Notes under the pieces: model-generated
What the model saw: the letters and a program-made list of their open reading frames with translations, nothing else
What the model was told of the DNA's origin: nothing
The model's database searches: none
Translations under genes and position numbers: made by a program
Assembly: GCA_051294375.1 (NCBI GenBank)
Contig: CM119264.1
Location: 24,456,917 to 24,520,916 of the forward strand
Length of the DNA stretch: 64,000 bases
Reading direction: 5' to 3'
Origin: Paraspadella gotoi
Taxonomy: Eukaryota; Chaetognatha
In this document: piece after piece, positions 1 through 13,035 of the stretch
How the letters are laid out: every line of letters starts with the position of its first letter
How positions within the stretch are numbered: position 1 is the first letter of the stretch

Positions 1-859
1 CCGTCAGCCGTAATTATGAAAGATCTACCGTCAGGAATTGCAGTCTTTTCGTTGTCGTTGGTGACGACGACAACGACAACGACGCCTCGCCTTTATATTC
101 AAGAGTTGTCCTTTTAGATTATCAAAGATTTTTTTTTAATTATTAGACTTTAATTTTATTAAGTAAAAACCAAATTCGGCTCTATTCCGGTTATTATTTT
201 AAAGAAACCGAAGCTTGACGTAAAAATATCGGTGATACAAAAATTAAACTAATATTCTTTATTAATTCGAGGCCTTATCATTTACCTTTTGTATTTTTAT
301 CGCCTTCGGTTTATCAAGGCTTCATTAGTTCATAATTATATTTATGACTCATTTCTCAATTTTCGAGTTTAGCAAAAAAAATTGTCTGTTCGTCAATTCC
401 CCCCCTTCACTCCTCCCGCCCTTTTTTAGAAGGGGATTTTGGGGGCGAGAGAAGCCTGCGGAATTTTGATTGGTCTGATCGGATGAATTAGCTTGGTTGC
501 CTGTTCCGTTTACAGGAATAACTAAAACTAAAGAATAAAATTAAAAGAGAGAATTTTGATACAGTACATGTCATAAATACACGGGCAAAAAAGTTTTGTA
601 GTCATGTCATGTACACCTGAAAATTAAGTCACTGCGGAGCAACACCGTTCTTGTTTCTTTAAAAATTTCGTTGTGAAACTAAAGAAAAACTTTTCCTATC
701 TCAAATTTAAAACCAAAAAAAATAAAGGAAAAAACACAAAATAAATTTATTATATTATATCTTTATTTACAACGCAGAGTTGTTCGGACGACGTTCAATG
801 ACCTGTCAAACACTGTAAAAAATTGTAACCTGTAATTTTACCTCTTTGCTGTAATCAAG

Positions 860-861
<2 letters not shown>

Positions 862-936
<75 letters not shown>
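862..936 (+). repeat. (GA)n microsatellite
   Basis: A perfect array of about 37 units. Bases 1-860 show no gene. Confidence 0.95.
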
Positions 937-941
<5 letters not shown>

Positions 942-1216
942 CGCCCTTTTTCTCCCACTTTTACTTTTAATTTCCTTTCTTCACGATTAACTTTCCTCTT
1001 GTGAAGTGAATCTGCCTCAATAATGGTTCTTCCAATTTTCGCTGAAAACTCGAGAGTTCGTCCTTCCAATTCGTCTTTCGTCGTTCGTCCTTCCAAATCG
1101 TCTTTTAGCTTCGTCTTTCCTTTTTCGTCTTTCGATATAACTGCTGCATTAATACATATTCTATAAATTAAAATCATCTTGGAAGGTCGTCTCTGTCTGT
1201 CGACGTTATGGACTCT

Positions 1217-1350
1217 CAACTTCGTCCCGAGACTTCGTCCCACAACTTCGTCCTTCAACTTCGTCCCACAACTACGTCCCACGACTTCGTCCCACGACTT
1301 CGTCCCTCAACTTCGTCCCTCGACTACGTCCGTCGACTTTGTCCCTCAAC
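1217..1350 (+). repeat. 13-bp minisatellite
   Basis: About ten units of AACTTCGTCCCAC with substitutions at fixed positions. Three units make 39 bp, so every frame gives a 13-residue peptide repeat such as FVPQLRPTTSS. Related looser CGTCCTTCCAA units lie at 1060-1130. Confidence 0.85.
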
Positions 1351-1583
1351 TTTGTCCCTCGTATCCGTCGGAGAAACACGGCTTCAAACATAGGGCTCCT
1401 TTCCACATTTTTTTTTTTTTTCTAAGATTACTTATCCTCCTATTTTTACCTTTAAATAGTTTTTTTTTTAAATTACGTTGCACACTTGTTTTTTTTTTCT
1501 GTAGAAAATTATGTTCTTTTTGTTTTAATCTTTATTGTCTTCCATTCAAAATATCGCAAAATAGACCGGGTAATGAATTTTTT

Positions 1584-1588
<5 letters not shown>

Positions 1589-1674
<86 letters not shown>
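1589..1674 (+). repeat. (CT)n microsatellite
   Basis: Over 40 units with one TTCT interruption. From here to 2800 no gene is supported, only small shadow ORFs. Confidence 0.95.
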
Positions 1675-1677
<3 letters not shown>

Positions 1678-2802
1678 TCCCCATTCATAGTGACAGAAAC
1701 GATTATTTTCGCCTTAATTCCGCTCAGAATTCCTATTATCATAGTTATGTCCGATTTGCTACTAAATCGCGGATTCATTTATATGTTGACGAGTTTTTTT
1801 TCCTGCGCGGGGATGAGGTGATAGACTGAGACGGGACCAAAGCGATGAGGATAAAGTGATAATGTCATAGTGATTGACAATTGATAATGTGCTCGAGTGA
1901 AGATATTAGGAACGATTAAGGGGACGATAGTATCACATGAGTGATCAAAAGTAATGAAGTAAATTAGCTTAAAAAAAGAATTAAGGTTCAATGTATCAAA
2001 TATCGAAAAAGTTTGATAGAATATCAAAATTTCATGCGACGAAAAAAATTTAATACTGAATCAAGTAAGTCATAAATAACGTTAAGTAGATGTTTCTTTC
2101 AGAAAGTACATTTATGATGAGAATATGTAAAAAATATATATATATACATAAAAGACTAACTTCGACGCCAAAAAAAAAATGTTTTCGGATGAAAAGTGGA
2201 TTGGGTCTTTATGGATTGACGAAGATGATGGAGTGAATTGGCGAGAGTGTTGACAAAGACAAGTCTCGTATTAGTCCTTCGTCTCCTTCAGTGTCTCCTC
2301 TTCCTCAGCAGCCGCAGCGTTTCGACGGCAACAGCAGTTCAAACAGCAACATCAGCAAACGAAACTCGTTTTCCATTTCGCCAACCAAAAACAATTTACA
2401 TACGAAAAATGTCGTCTTTTTTTTCGTCAATATTTTTAAAAACTTTTTGGCAGTTTTCTTTTTTTTTATTTAACGATCATGGTGGAGGTCTCTAAATGAA
2501 TCCAGAGACGAGGAGAAAAAAAAGAAATGCCCAAATTTAATGATATTTTTGGGTAAAATTTAAAATTGGTTTTTGCGAGAGAGAGAAAAAAATCCTTGTA
2601 AAATGATCAAAAGTGCTTTAAAAATAAAAAGTAGATGCTGATTTTAATATCTTTAAAAAATGACTTCTAAAACTGAAAAAAAGGAAATATTAAATTATAC
2701 ATTATATTTAACTTAATCGACCGACGTCTCCATCGTCTAACCTGCCGCTTTAAATATGAATATATTAAAACTAATAACCGGTGAGTGTAAGTGATAACCG
2801 AT

Positions 2803-2931
<129 letters not shown>

Positions 2932-3327
2932 CAAGAAAAAGAAAGAAATAGAATTATCCCTGCTGAACAAGAGACTCATCCTCCTCCTCTTCCTCCTCCC
3001 TCTTATTTTTCCCTTCTTCTTCCTCCTCATTCGAGGACCTAATCACCTTCCTTCTCATTCAAAAGTCAAGACGAACCAAAGTTTTTCCATCAAAGAAATT
3101 TCGTCGATGTCATTTCGTCTTCTCATTTCATCTCAATTGAGAAAAAAAACTCATTTGTCTGAAGGATTTACATTCATCAGTCTTCCATGTATCCGTACAT
3201 CAATCAATATTCTATGTGTTATTCAGTTTAATGTAAAATTTTTACATTTTTATTTTTTATAATCATTTTTTCTCAATCACATCTTCTTCCATCTTTCTCT
3301 CTCCATCTTGCAAATCCTTTTTCTCCA

Positions 3328-3519
3328 TCACATCTTCTTCCATCTATCTATCTCCATCATCCGATCATCCGCCGCCAGAGGGATTCCCAAGATGACGTCG
3401 TCGCTGCGGTTTTCTTGTTCCCAGTCTTCATCGTCGTCGTTGTCGTCGTCGTCGTCGTCGTCAGTGTCGTCGTCAACCAAATGAACATCAACACGCGGAG
3501 CGACAACGAAATCTTGACT
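3328..3519 (-). CDS. acidic terminal exon candidate
   Basis: The minus strand shows a (CT)n-rich tract (complement of the GA array at 3530-3583), then TTTCCCGAG as acceptor, then 63 codons and a stop. The protein runs SQDFVVAPRVDVHLV, an Asp run with Asn and Glu, DWEQENRSDDVILGIPLAA and DRMMEIDRWKKM. Non-repeat flanks with GNN and RNY-type codons argue it is more than a translated GTC repeat. Upstream exons were not found and no family is recognised. Confidence 0.5.
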   Translation of the reverse strand, partial: SQDFVVAPRVDVHLVDDDTDDDDDDDNDDDEDWEQENRSDDVILGIPLAADDRMMEIDRWKKM

Positions 3520-3529
3520 CTCGGGAAAC

Positions 3530-3540
3530 GAGAGAGAAAC

Positions 3541-3583
<43 letters not shown>
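3530..3583 (+). repeat. (GA)n microsatellite beside an exon
   Basis: On the minus strand this is a CT tract ending about 10 bp from the acceptor of the acidic exon 3328-3519, where it would serve as the polypyrimidine tract. Confidence 0.9.
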
Positions 3584-3586
<3 letters not shown>

Positions 3587-3869
3587 GAAGAAGAAAAAAA
3601 ATGTAAAAATATAAAGAAAAGCGAAAAAATAAACAAATTTTAAACATTCGGGAAATAAATAAGCGGGAAAATAAATATTTTCTCGTTGGAAGAAAAAATT
3701 GAGCTTTTCTTGGCAGCAAAAAAAAGTCGTTGTCAACTTGCAGATATCCGCCAGCACCATTGATGCACTGAAATTTAAATCCATTGGCTTATCAATTATT
3801 TGATTTATACTCTACATGCGTCCAACTTATGTATTATATTAAAATATACCTTTGATATAAACTTGTAAT

Positions 3870-4360
3870 NNNNNNNNNNNNNNNNNNNNNNNNNNNNNNN
3901 NNNNNNNNNNNNNNNNNNNNNNNNNNNNNNNNNNNNNNNNNNNNNNNNNNNNNNNNNNNNNNNNNNNNNNNNNNNNNNNNNNNNNNNNNNNNNNNNNNNN
4001 NNNNNNNNNNNNNNNNNNNNNNNNNNNNNNNNNNNNNNNNNNNNNNNNNNNNNNGACTCCCTTGGGGCGGAACATAAAAGTGAGCACAAAAGCGAAATGG
4101 GAGACACCAACATTTAGAAGAAAAAATGGTAACTGCATTTTCCATCTTGGACNNNNNNNNNNNNNNNNNNNNNNNNNNNNNNNNNNNNNNNNNNNNNNNN
4201 NNNNNNNNNNNNNNNNNNNNNNNNNNNNNNNNNNNNNNNNNNNNNNNNNNNNNNNNNNNNNNNNNNNNNNNNNNNNNNNNNNNNNNNNNNNNNNNNNNNN
4301 NNNNNNNNNNNNNNNNNNNNNNNNNNNNNNNNNNNNNNNNNNNNNNNNNNNNNNNNNNNN
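3870..4360. other. assembly gaps (first pair)
   Basis: N runs at 3870-4054 and 4153-4360 with 98 bp between them. The later gaps are 8733-8757, 9148-9157, 17136-17160, 17832-17856, 24942-25041, 32545-32644, 34827-34851, 35350-35374, 49551-49596, 49685-50103, 50421-50430 and 50745-50937. Confidence 1.
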
Positions 4361-5300
4361 TCCTACGCTTTTTCCCTTCCATCCAACCTCAGGCATCAAT
4401 GTCGAGTCCTTTTTGTATTTCCACCCATTAAGTTGGGGACACGTTGACGATTTACCTAGAATACTATTGATTATAATGAAATGGAATTGGTACCAGCAGT
4501 ATGAAATACATCCAATCATTCAATAAATAAGGTCCGTACATCTTGCCTCCTGTCACTGGCGCGGTTACCCGAGGACGGTCTGGCTTTGCCAATGCGGAGG
4601 GAAGTCGTTAGGACTGTGGATAGAACACAACGCTGATCTATGTGAGGCTGTGTGAATATACCCCCTCAATATATGTATTTTAAAACGATTCGACTGTCAT
4701 TGCTGCTTACTTTGTCAGTATTTTTTTTAATTCAATGTTAAAGTAAATTTTTTCTTCTTCTCTGGATTTTGACCTCAAGTTTTTTCATTAACATTTTTGG
4801 CTCTGTTAAAGATTATATTGCGTCATAAAGTGAATAAATAAGCTTAAAATTTATACAATTTTACATTTTGTTTTTCCTTTTTTCAGTAAAAAAGTTATTT
4901 CCCTAAACGATCGCGTTGGAATTAAACACTAAAGAGAAAGTCCCACTGAAGTCGCGGCAACATCCCTAAATTTTAAAATTAATAACTAGTTGTGCAATGC
5001 AAATAATCTGTTGTGCTACTATATTATTTTTACATATTTACAAATGATTTTATTCGATTATTTTTCAATTTTCCCTGTTAGCAATTGTACTCACAACTTC
5101 ATTTTAACACCCGATTTCTTCTTTATCGACGTTTCAGGATTTTATTAGGCAAGGTTAATTACGTTTTGTTATAAATATTTAATAAAAAAACATATATTAA
5201 TTTTACAAAGTATAAACGAGCGAAGTCAAGAGTCGCTCCACCGAAGCCGCGACTAAAAAATAAAATTCATTTTATTTCTCGTTTTATTTATGGTCTCCAT
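4361..5300. other. no gene seen
   Basis: AT-rich sequence. A GC-richer patch at 4540-4640 (GGCGCGGTTACCCGAGGACGG) looks like part of an element but has no recognisable box or frame. Confidence 0.6.
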
Positions 5301-5394
5301 CTGAATGTTGGGCGCGCGTCTCTTGGGCGCCTCCTGCTCTCTCCCCCACCTCCACATCCGCAAAACCGCCAATCCCTTTTTTTTCGTTTCTCTT

Positions 5395-5425
<31 letters not shown>

Positions 5426-5814
5426 ATCTCTCTCTTCTCATCTCTACTCTCTCTCTCTCTTTTCGTCTCTCTCTTCTCTTCTCTCTCTATCCCCGGTTTT
5501 TAACTTCTTTGGCTCTGATTTGTGCAGTTAGACAAGCTTTTCTCTACACCTCTCTCATACTTACTACCACGTTCCCCTTCCTCAGACCCCCTGCGCTCTG
5601 CTTCTCCCCGAGAGATTCCACCACCCACTCTTCCCCCCCCCCCATTCCCACCCACCTTCCCTCACCCTACGCCCCCACACAAAAACCCATTTTCCGCTCA
5701 CGCGCGTGGTTTTTTTTGCCTGGTTTTCGCTTCCGTCAAATTATACTCATTCGCGACTGCGATTTCTCATTTCGCGAGTAAGAAAGAAAAAACAGCATGT
5801 CGAATCCGTTTCCC

Positions 5815-7820
5815 GGTCTTCGTTGTAGAGCGTAGATCCCTTATTTTTTGTCTGATTCGGATAGAAGTAGAGGAAGAGTACCAGTGCAGTCCGAGTGAGT
5901 GAAAGAATTGCCAGGTTCGATTCCAAAAAGCTAATGCGTTGAAAAAAAAACAACTTTGCTCGCGACACAATCAATCGAATTTAAAAATAAACTTGAGCGC
6001 CAGACTAATTTTAATACGAATTACGTAATAGTTAAACAGCGCGACGGTGTGGAAAGATTGAATGGAAGCTCTTGAGAGAGAGAGAGAATGAAGAAGAGAG
6101 AGAGAGAGAGAGAGAAGAGAGAGAATGAGAGAGAGAGAGAGAGAGAGAGAAGAGAGAGGTGATTAACGCTTCTGTCTGAAAATGTAGTTATCGAAGCCTA
6201 TTGTTTTTAACAATACTGATTAAGTCTTACTTTTATCTGAGATAACTTTCCAACGTCGGCTGGTACGTCTACCGGGTCAATTGGACTGGCAGCTTTATAA
6301 AACTCCTTTCGTTGTTCACGACACGCCATTAATTCCTTTGGCATCTTGAATCAATGTTAATCCATTATTTTGCCGACGAATAAGATAAAAAGAAAAAAAA
6401 CAGTGAAGTAAAATAAAATCGGAATAATAAAACAATAAAAAATTCATACAATTTCCTTAAAAAATAATGAAAAAACATTCGAAAAAACTTTTTTCTTTCC
6501 TGCGTCGGTTTTTTCTCTCCCTGTTGTCGAATTCTCGTCGAGAATTCGGGGAATTTTAAATCAGGGACGCGGGGAAAAAAGGAAGGTAAGGAGAAGATAA
6601 GAGAAGGAAAAGGAAAGAAAAGGAGGAAAAGAAAAAAGAAAGAGAAGGACAGGAAAAAACAGGGAAAAAAATTGGAAGAAAAGGAAGAAGCAAATTTGGA
6701 GTAAAAGAAGAAAAAAATAAAATATAAGATAAAAAAAGGTGAATAAAAAGTAGGTAAGAGATATACAAAAATAGAATGAAGTTAAGAAAAAAAATGTATA
6801 ATATTATATAAAAAAATGGAAATATAGGGTGCTGAAAGAAGAGAAGTAAAAGCTTAAAAAAGATACGAGGATAGGAGAGAATAGATAAAAGGAGAGAAAA
6901 TGGGGGGGGGGGAAAGTCTTTGTGATTGGAATCAATCGAACCATTTAAACTCATGTGAATATTTTAATGGAGGATACGGTTTCTCTTACGCGATTCGAGG
7001 GGGGGCGAAGAAGGCAGGGTGGGCGGAGACGGGGGCGAGGGGGGAAAGGGGTCAGAGATGCGCAGAGAGTAGTAATGATAATTGATAACCCATCAAGTGA
7101 TGCAATCGTTGCGTCGCTTATAACCTCTGGAACATTTGAATGGGGGAAACTTGGATTCTTTGTGTTCTATTTTGCTTTGTTTTTAATATGTTTTTAATCG
7201 TTTTATTTGTTTTTTATTAAGATTTTCATTAGTTTTTTAATCGTTTTTTTGTTTTTTTATTTTTCTTTTTTCATTGTTTTTTCAAGCAATATACCAATCC
7301 AATCTTCTTAGGTCATCTTAAATTAAATCCAAACAGTCCGATCAAAATAATTCTACGATAATAAAAAAGTATTTTATAGCCGACGCGTTTCTAAAACCGG
7401 TTGAACCGACAGTGTTGTTGTTGTTGTTTTTTTTTTCTATCACTCTGAAATCAGTCGTCCGTGACGAGTCGACGTTTTTAGACCACGTCGGCGACCAAGG
7501 CGGCTAAAAATTAGAAAAGTAAAACATGAAATAACAAAACACAAACAACCCAACCACAACAAATAATAAACTATGGCGTAAAGAACAACAGAACAACAAG
7601 AGCCAGCCGGCGCCAATTCGGAAACAAATATAGGCGCGTTGGCGCGAAGCAAACCGGAAACGGGATCCGTCGCAGGAAAAAGATGGGGACGGGGATGCCG
7701 AAGGGAAAGAGAGAGAGAGGGAAGAGAGAGAGAGAGGGAGAGAGAGAGGAAGAGAGAGAGAGAGAGAGAGAGAGAGGGGAGAGTATTGATGAGAGAAAAG
7801 GAAGAAGAGAGAGAGAGAGT

Positions 7821-7851
<31 letters not shown>

Positions 7852-8732
7852 AGGGAGAGAATGAGAGAGAGAGGGGGGGGAGAGAGAGAGAGGGGGAGAG
7901 AGAGAAGAGAAGAGAGAGAGAGAGAAGAGAAGAGAGGAGAGAGAGATGAGAAAGAGATGAGAGAGAGGAAGATAGAAGGGAAAGAGCAGAAGTGAGGATA
8001 TATGAAGAGGTCTGCATTAAGAATCACGTCGTAAATCAAATTTGGAGGCTGAGGTCGAACGAAGAGCCGCAAATCTTGGTCGCCATTGATTGTTTCGTCG
8101 TCGTTGTTTGTCCGTTGTCGTTGTGTTTGTCGTTGTCATTTCTTTATCCCTCGACGTTTGAACAATGCAATTGCAAAATTATAGAACAGTCATTAAATCA
8201 TTTCAAATTAATAGCAGTTAAAAATAAAAGGTAATATTGAATAAAATTGATGCATTCTGGCTTTTGCAATCGACCATGGTAGACGTCGCCAAAATGGCCA
8301 GCTCCCCCCAACCACCCCTCACCTATTTTCCCGTGGTCAACTCGACCGATTGTTTTGTTTTCCGCATGCAGTTCTCTCAAATCCAAATCCATTAAATTAA
8401 TACTAGTAGATTATATAAGTTCCATTTTTTTAAGCTTGATCTTCTTGAGAATGACATCGTCTATGGCTAATGAGTACAAACACCTAGTATGAGAAAGGCA
8501 AAATTTCTTTTTTTTTTTAGCTCAATAATATTATTGTAGGGGCCGGTCAGATTTGCTTTTTGAAGGAAGTTTAATTGTTTTTATTCCTGTATGTCGTGCA
8601 ATAATATTCGTCGTCTTCAATAGTCAATAGTCGTCTCTTTGTTCCATCGTTAGGCGTCGTCATTTTCGTCGTCGGTGACAAAACGGCATACCAAGAAAAA
8701 AAGAATAGAACAAATCGCAAACATATACAGCT
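5815..8732 (+). repeat. tandem segment, copy A
   Basis: This runs from a CGTTGTAGAGCGTAGATCC landmark to ACAAAACGGCATACCAAG, ending at a gap. It is repeated at 9158-11990 and partly at 8758-9147. The copies keep order throughout but differ by frequent single-base insertions and deletions, mostly in runs. Inside are two large GA tracts (6073-6160, 7703-7950) and A-rich purine tracts. No secure gene is seen. Confidence 0.85.
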
Positions 8733-8757
8733 NNNNNNNNNNNNNNNNNNNNNNNNN

Positions 8758-9147
8758 ATTGATAACCAGTCAAGTGATGCATCGTTGCGTCGCTTATACC
8801 TGGAACAGAAGGGGGAAACTTGGATTTTGTGTTCTTTTGTTTGTTTTTTATATAGTTTTTAATCGATTTTTATATTGGTTTTTATTAGATTTTATTGTTT
8901 TTAATCGTTTTTCGTTTTTTATTTTTTTTTTATTGTTTTTCAGCAATATAAATCCCAATCTTTTAGGCTCATCTTAATTAATCAAACAGTCGATCAAATA
9001 ATCTACGATAAAAAAAAATTATGCCGACGCGTTTAAACCGTTGAACGACAGTTGTTGTTGTTGTTTTTTTTTTTCTTCTCTGAAATCAGCGGCCGACGAG
9101 TCGACGTTTTGTCAACACGGGCGACCGGCGGCTAAAAATAGAAAAGA
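8758..9147 (+). repeat. tandem segment, partial copy B
   Basis: This matches 7080-7525 of copy A and 10323-10790 of copy C, with many deletions, and lies between two N runs (25 and 10 bp). Confidence 0.85.
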
Positions 9148-9157
9148 NNNNNNNNNN

Positions 9158-9400
9158 CTTTTGCTGGTTTCGTTGTAGAGCGTAGATCCTTTTTTCGTCG
9201 GATTCGGATTAGAGTAGAGGAGAGTACAGTGCAGTCGATTGAGTGAAAGAATTGCCAGGTCGATTCAAAAAGCTAATGCGTTGAAAAAAACAACTTTGGT
9301 CGCGACAATCATGAATTTAAAATAAACTTGAGCCAGACTAATTTTAATAGAAATACGTAATAGTAAACAGCGCGACGGTGTGGAAAGATTGGATGGAAGC

Positions 9401-9481
<81 letters not shown>

Positions 9482-11194
9482 TCTGTTATCGACATTGTTT
9501 TTACAATCTGTTAAGTCTTACTTTTATCTGAGCTAACTTTCACTCGGCTGGTACGCTCGGGTTATTGGACTGGCAGCTTTATAACATCCTTTCGTTGTTA
9601 CGACGCATTAATTTTATGGCATTTGAATCCAATGTTATCCATTTTTGCGACGAAAATAAGAAAAAAAGAAAAAAACAGTGAAGTAAAATAAAATCGGAAA
9701 ATAAACAATAAAAAATTCATAAATTTCTTGAAAAAAAAATGAAATAAAATTTCGAAAAACTTTTTTTCTTCTGCGTCGGTTTTTTCTCTCCCTTTCGAAT
9801 CTCGCGAGAATTTCGGGGATTTTAAAATCAGGGACGCGGGGGAAAAAAGGAAGGAAAGGAGAAGAAAGAGAGGAAAGGAAAGAAAAGGAGGAAAAGAAAA
9901 AAGAAAAAAGAAGGACAGGAAAAAAAGGGAAAAAAATTGGAAAAAAAGGAAAGAAAGCAAATTTGGGAGAAAAAGAAAACATAAAAATTAAATAAAGAGA
10001 AAAAAAGAGGAAGAGAATCAATAAAAAATGAATGAAAGAGAAAAAATGATGAAATAATGAAAAAAATGGATAATATATAGTGGTCGAAAAGAAGAGAAAG
10101 AAAAGAAAAAAAAAGTAGAGAGAATAGGAGTAGAAAGGAGAGAAAGATGGGGGGGGGGGAAAGTTTATGGTTATTGAATCAACGAACGCATTAAACTCAT
10201 TGAATATTTTATGGAGGATAAACGGTTGCTTACGCGATCGAGGGGGGACGCGGAAGAAGGAGGGGGCGGAGAGGGGGGCGAGGGGGGAAGGGGAAAGAGA
10301 ATCCGCAGGAGGTTAAGAATGATAATTGATAACCTCAGTCAAGTGATGGCAATTCGTTGCGTCGCTTATAACCTGGAACAATGAAGGTAGGAAAGCTTGG
10401 ATTCTGTTGTGGTTTATGTTTGCTTTGTTTTTTAAATATTGTTTTGGATAATCGATTTTATATGGTTTTTATATAGATTTTCATATGTTTTGTAATGCGT
10501 TTTCGTTTTTATTGTTTTTTTTTCATTGTTTTTATCAAGGCAATATAACCAATCCCAATCTTCTTAGGCTGCATCTTAATTTAAATGCAAGAACAGTGCG
10601 ATCAATCTAATCTATGACGATAAAAAAAAATTATAGCCGAAGCGTTTCCGTTATAAACTCGCGTTGAACGACAGTTGTGTGTTGTTGTCTGTTCTTTTTT
10701 TCTCTTCTCTGAAATCAGCGACCTGTACGAGTCGAGCGTTTTTGATCACGACGGGCGACGCAGGGCTAAAAAATTAGAAAAGTAAAAAAAAACAATGAAT
10801 AACAAAACACAACAACCCAAAGAATAAAACTATGGCGTAAGAAACAACAGAACTTCGAACAAGAAGCAGCCGGCGCCAATTCGGAAACAATATAGGCGTG
10901 GCGCGAGCAGAACGCGGAAACGGGATCCGTCGCAGGAAAAAGATGGGGACGGGGTAAGTAGCTCGAACGAGGAAGGAGAGAGAGAGATGGGAGAGAGAGA
11001 GGAGAGGCAGGAGAGAGAGAGGAGAGAGAGAACGATAGAGAGGAAAGAGGGAGAGAGAGAGAGAAAGGAAGAGAGAGAGAGAGAGAGAGAGAAGGAGAGA
11101 CGAGAGAGAGGCGAGGGGGGGGGTGGTGTTAGGGACGAGCGAGGATGGAGAGAGAAGGGGAGAGTGGGAGAGAAGAGAGAGGCGGATGAGAGAG

Positions 11195-11229
<35 letters not shown>

Positions 11230-11990
11230 AGAGATGAGGAGAGATACAACGGAGGAAGGGTGAAAAGGGAGAGAACTAGAGTGAGGGAATAGAGAGTCTG
11301 ATAAGTATGCACGTCGTAATCAAATTTGGAGGCTGAGGTCGAGACGAGGCGCAAATCTGGTCGCCATTGATTGTTTCGTCGTCGTTGTTGTCGTTGTCGT
11401 TGTCGTTGTCGTTGTCATTCTTTATCCCGTCGACGTTTGAACAATGCAAATTGCAAAATTATAGAACAGTCAAATTTAAAATCATTTCAAATTATAGCAG
11501 TTAAAAATAAAGTTAATATTGAATAAAAATTGATGCAAAATTCTGGCTTGCAATCGACTTCATGGTAGACGTCGCCATCATGGCCACGCCTCCCCCCAAC
11601 CGCCCTCCCTAATTTTCCCGTCGGTCAACTCGACCGGATTTGTTTGTTTTTCCGCATCAGTTCCCTCAAATCCAAATCCATTAAATTATACTAGTAGATT
11701 ATATAGTTTCCATTTAATTTTTTAGCTTGTCTTTCTTGAGAGACATCGTCTATGCGCTATGAGTACAAACACCCTAGTATGAGGAAAAGGCAAATTTCTT
11801 TTTTTTTTTAGCTCAATAATATTATTCAGGGGCCGGTCAGATTTTGCTTTTTGAGGAAGTTTAAGTTTATTCTCGCTATGTCGTGCATAATATTCGTCGT
11901 CTTCATAGTCAGAGTCGTCTCTTTGTCCATTGTTGTCGTCGTCATTTTCGTCGTCGTGACAAAACGCAATAAAACCAAGAAAGCAACGCA
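9158..11990 (+). repeat. tandem segment, copy C
   Basis: This is the same segment as copy A. The GA array at 9405-9474 is a clean 70 bp here but interrupted in copy A. The final part carries the acidic minus-strand frame described at 11722-11991. Confidence 0.85.
9405..9474 (+). repeat. (GA)n microsatellite
   Basis: A clean array of 35 units in tandem copy C. The homologous place in copy A (6073-6160) is interrupted. Confidence 0.95.
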
Positions 11991-11991
11991 A
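11722..11991 (-). CDS. acidic ORF in the third tandem copy
   Basis: The minus-strand frame has a short hydrophobic start, LRCFLGFIAFC, then HDDENDDDNNGQRDDSDYE, DDEYYARHSENKLKLPQKAK and a basic tail. The noisier first tandem copy (about 8520-8700) contains the same block with several indels that break the frame. A CpG-poor tail and no clear acceptor make exon limits unsure. It could be the last exon of an acidic secreted or nuclear protein; no family is recognised. Confidence 0.35.
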   Translation of the reverse strand: MRCFLGFIAFCHDDENDDDNNGQRDDSDYEDDEYYARHSENKLKLPQKAKSDRPLNNIIELKKKRNLPFPHTRVFVLIAHRRCLSRKTS

Positions 11992-12135
11992 ACTACTGCT
12001 CCGTTGTGGCGTAAGTGCACAACGCCGAATAATATCGCCAGGCCTTGTTTCCTGTCGCCTCTTGTATTAGCGAAAAATTCTCAACCACACAAAAAATCCC
12101 TTAATGGTTAAAAACGCTCATCTGAAAATCGTCAG

Positions 12136-12154
12136 CTCTCTCTTTCTCGCTCTC

Positions 12155-12214
<60 letters not shown>
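12136..12214 (+). repeat. (CT)n microsatellite
   Basis: An interrupted start followed by a clean array. The following 12215-13035 is AT-rich with a second CT tract (12698-12750) and no supported gene. Confidence 0.9.
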
Positions 12215-12215
<1 letters not shown>

Positions 12216-13035
12216 AACGTAGTATCTGATATCTTTAAAGAAATTTTTTTTAATTCTTCAAAAAGGCCTTAGATGTCGTTGTTTTTTTTTCTTATAAATT
12301 TTACTGATTCTGCCGCTTCTGACCGAAAAGGAATAGTTTAAACGTTTACCGCGTTGGAATTCGCGAATTAAGTGATATTTTCTTCATTTTATTGATTTTC
12401 CCTGAACAAATTTTTCGTTCGCATACGGCGAATTCAAGAGGATGAAAAGACCTTTCAACTCGTTACTGAAATTCATGGATATGTCTCACGGTATGGCCCG
12501 CACAAAATGAGAACAGTCTTCTTGAAAATCTTTGAGAACATATTTAGTTGTTTTTACTTTCCTTTTTGATAAATTCTGTCTTTTTATCATAAATTTTAGA
12601 TTCTATTGATACCGGACTCCAATATTCTGCTGACAATGGTTATTTAGCGGCAACTATACCTTAACAAGATGTTTGCTTTGAACTTGAAGAAGTTCTAGAG
12701 AGTCTCTCTTCTCTCTTTCTCTCTCTCTCTCTCACTGTCTCTCTCTCTGATTTTCATCCTTTTCATCTGATTTGAAATGATTTGAATTTCGAATGCAATG
12801 TTTAATAAAATAAACCAATCTCGATATTTTGTATGAATTATTGAATAAAAACCTTTTTATGCAATAGTAATTAGGAATTAATTATTTGAAAAAAAATTGA
12901 GAAAAAAAGAATTGAGAAAAAAAAAGAAAAAAATTAAGGAAAAAGAAATTTTTAAAAAATCTGAAATTTAAAAAACCGGTAAAGAAGATTCCGAAATCTT
13001 TTTGTTTACACGATTGCGAAAAAATATACCCCGTT

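Noticed and set aside
4540-4660. possible element fragment (GGCGCGGTTACCCGAGGACGG)
   Set aside because: Compositionally distinct, but no frame, box or repeat partner was found in the window.
7639-8072. long Ser/Leu or Arg/Glu ORFs on both strands
   Set aside because: These are translations of GA/CT repeats. The same holds for the long frames at 10.83-11.35, 39.4-39.9, 57.36-57.77 and 60.1-60.5 kb.
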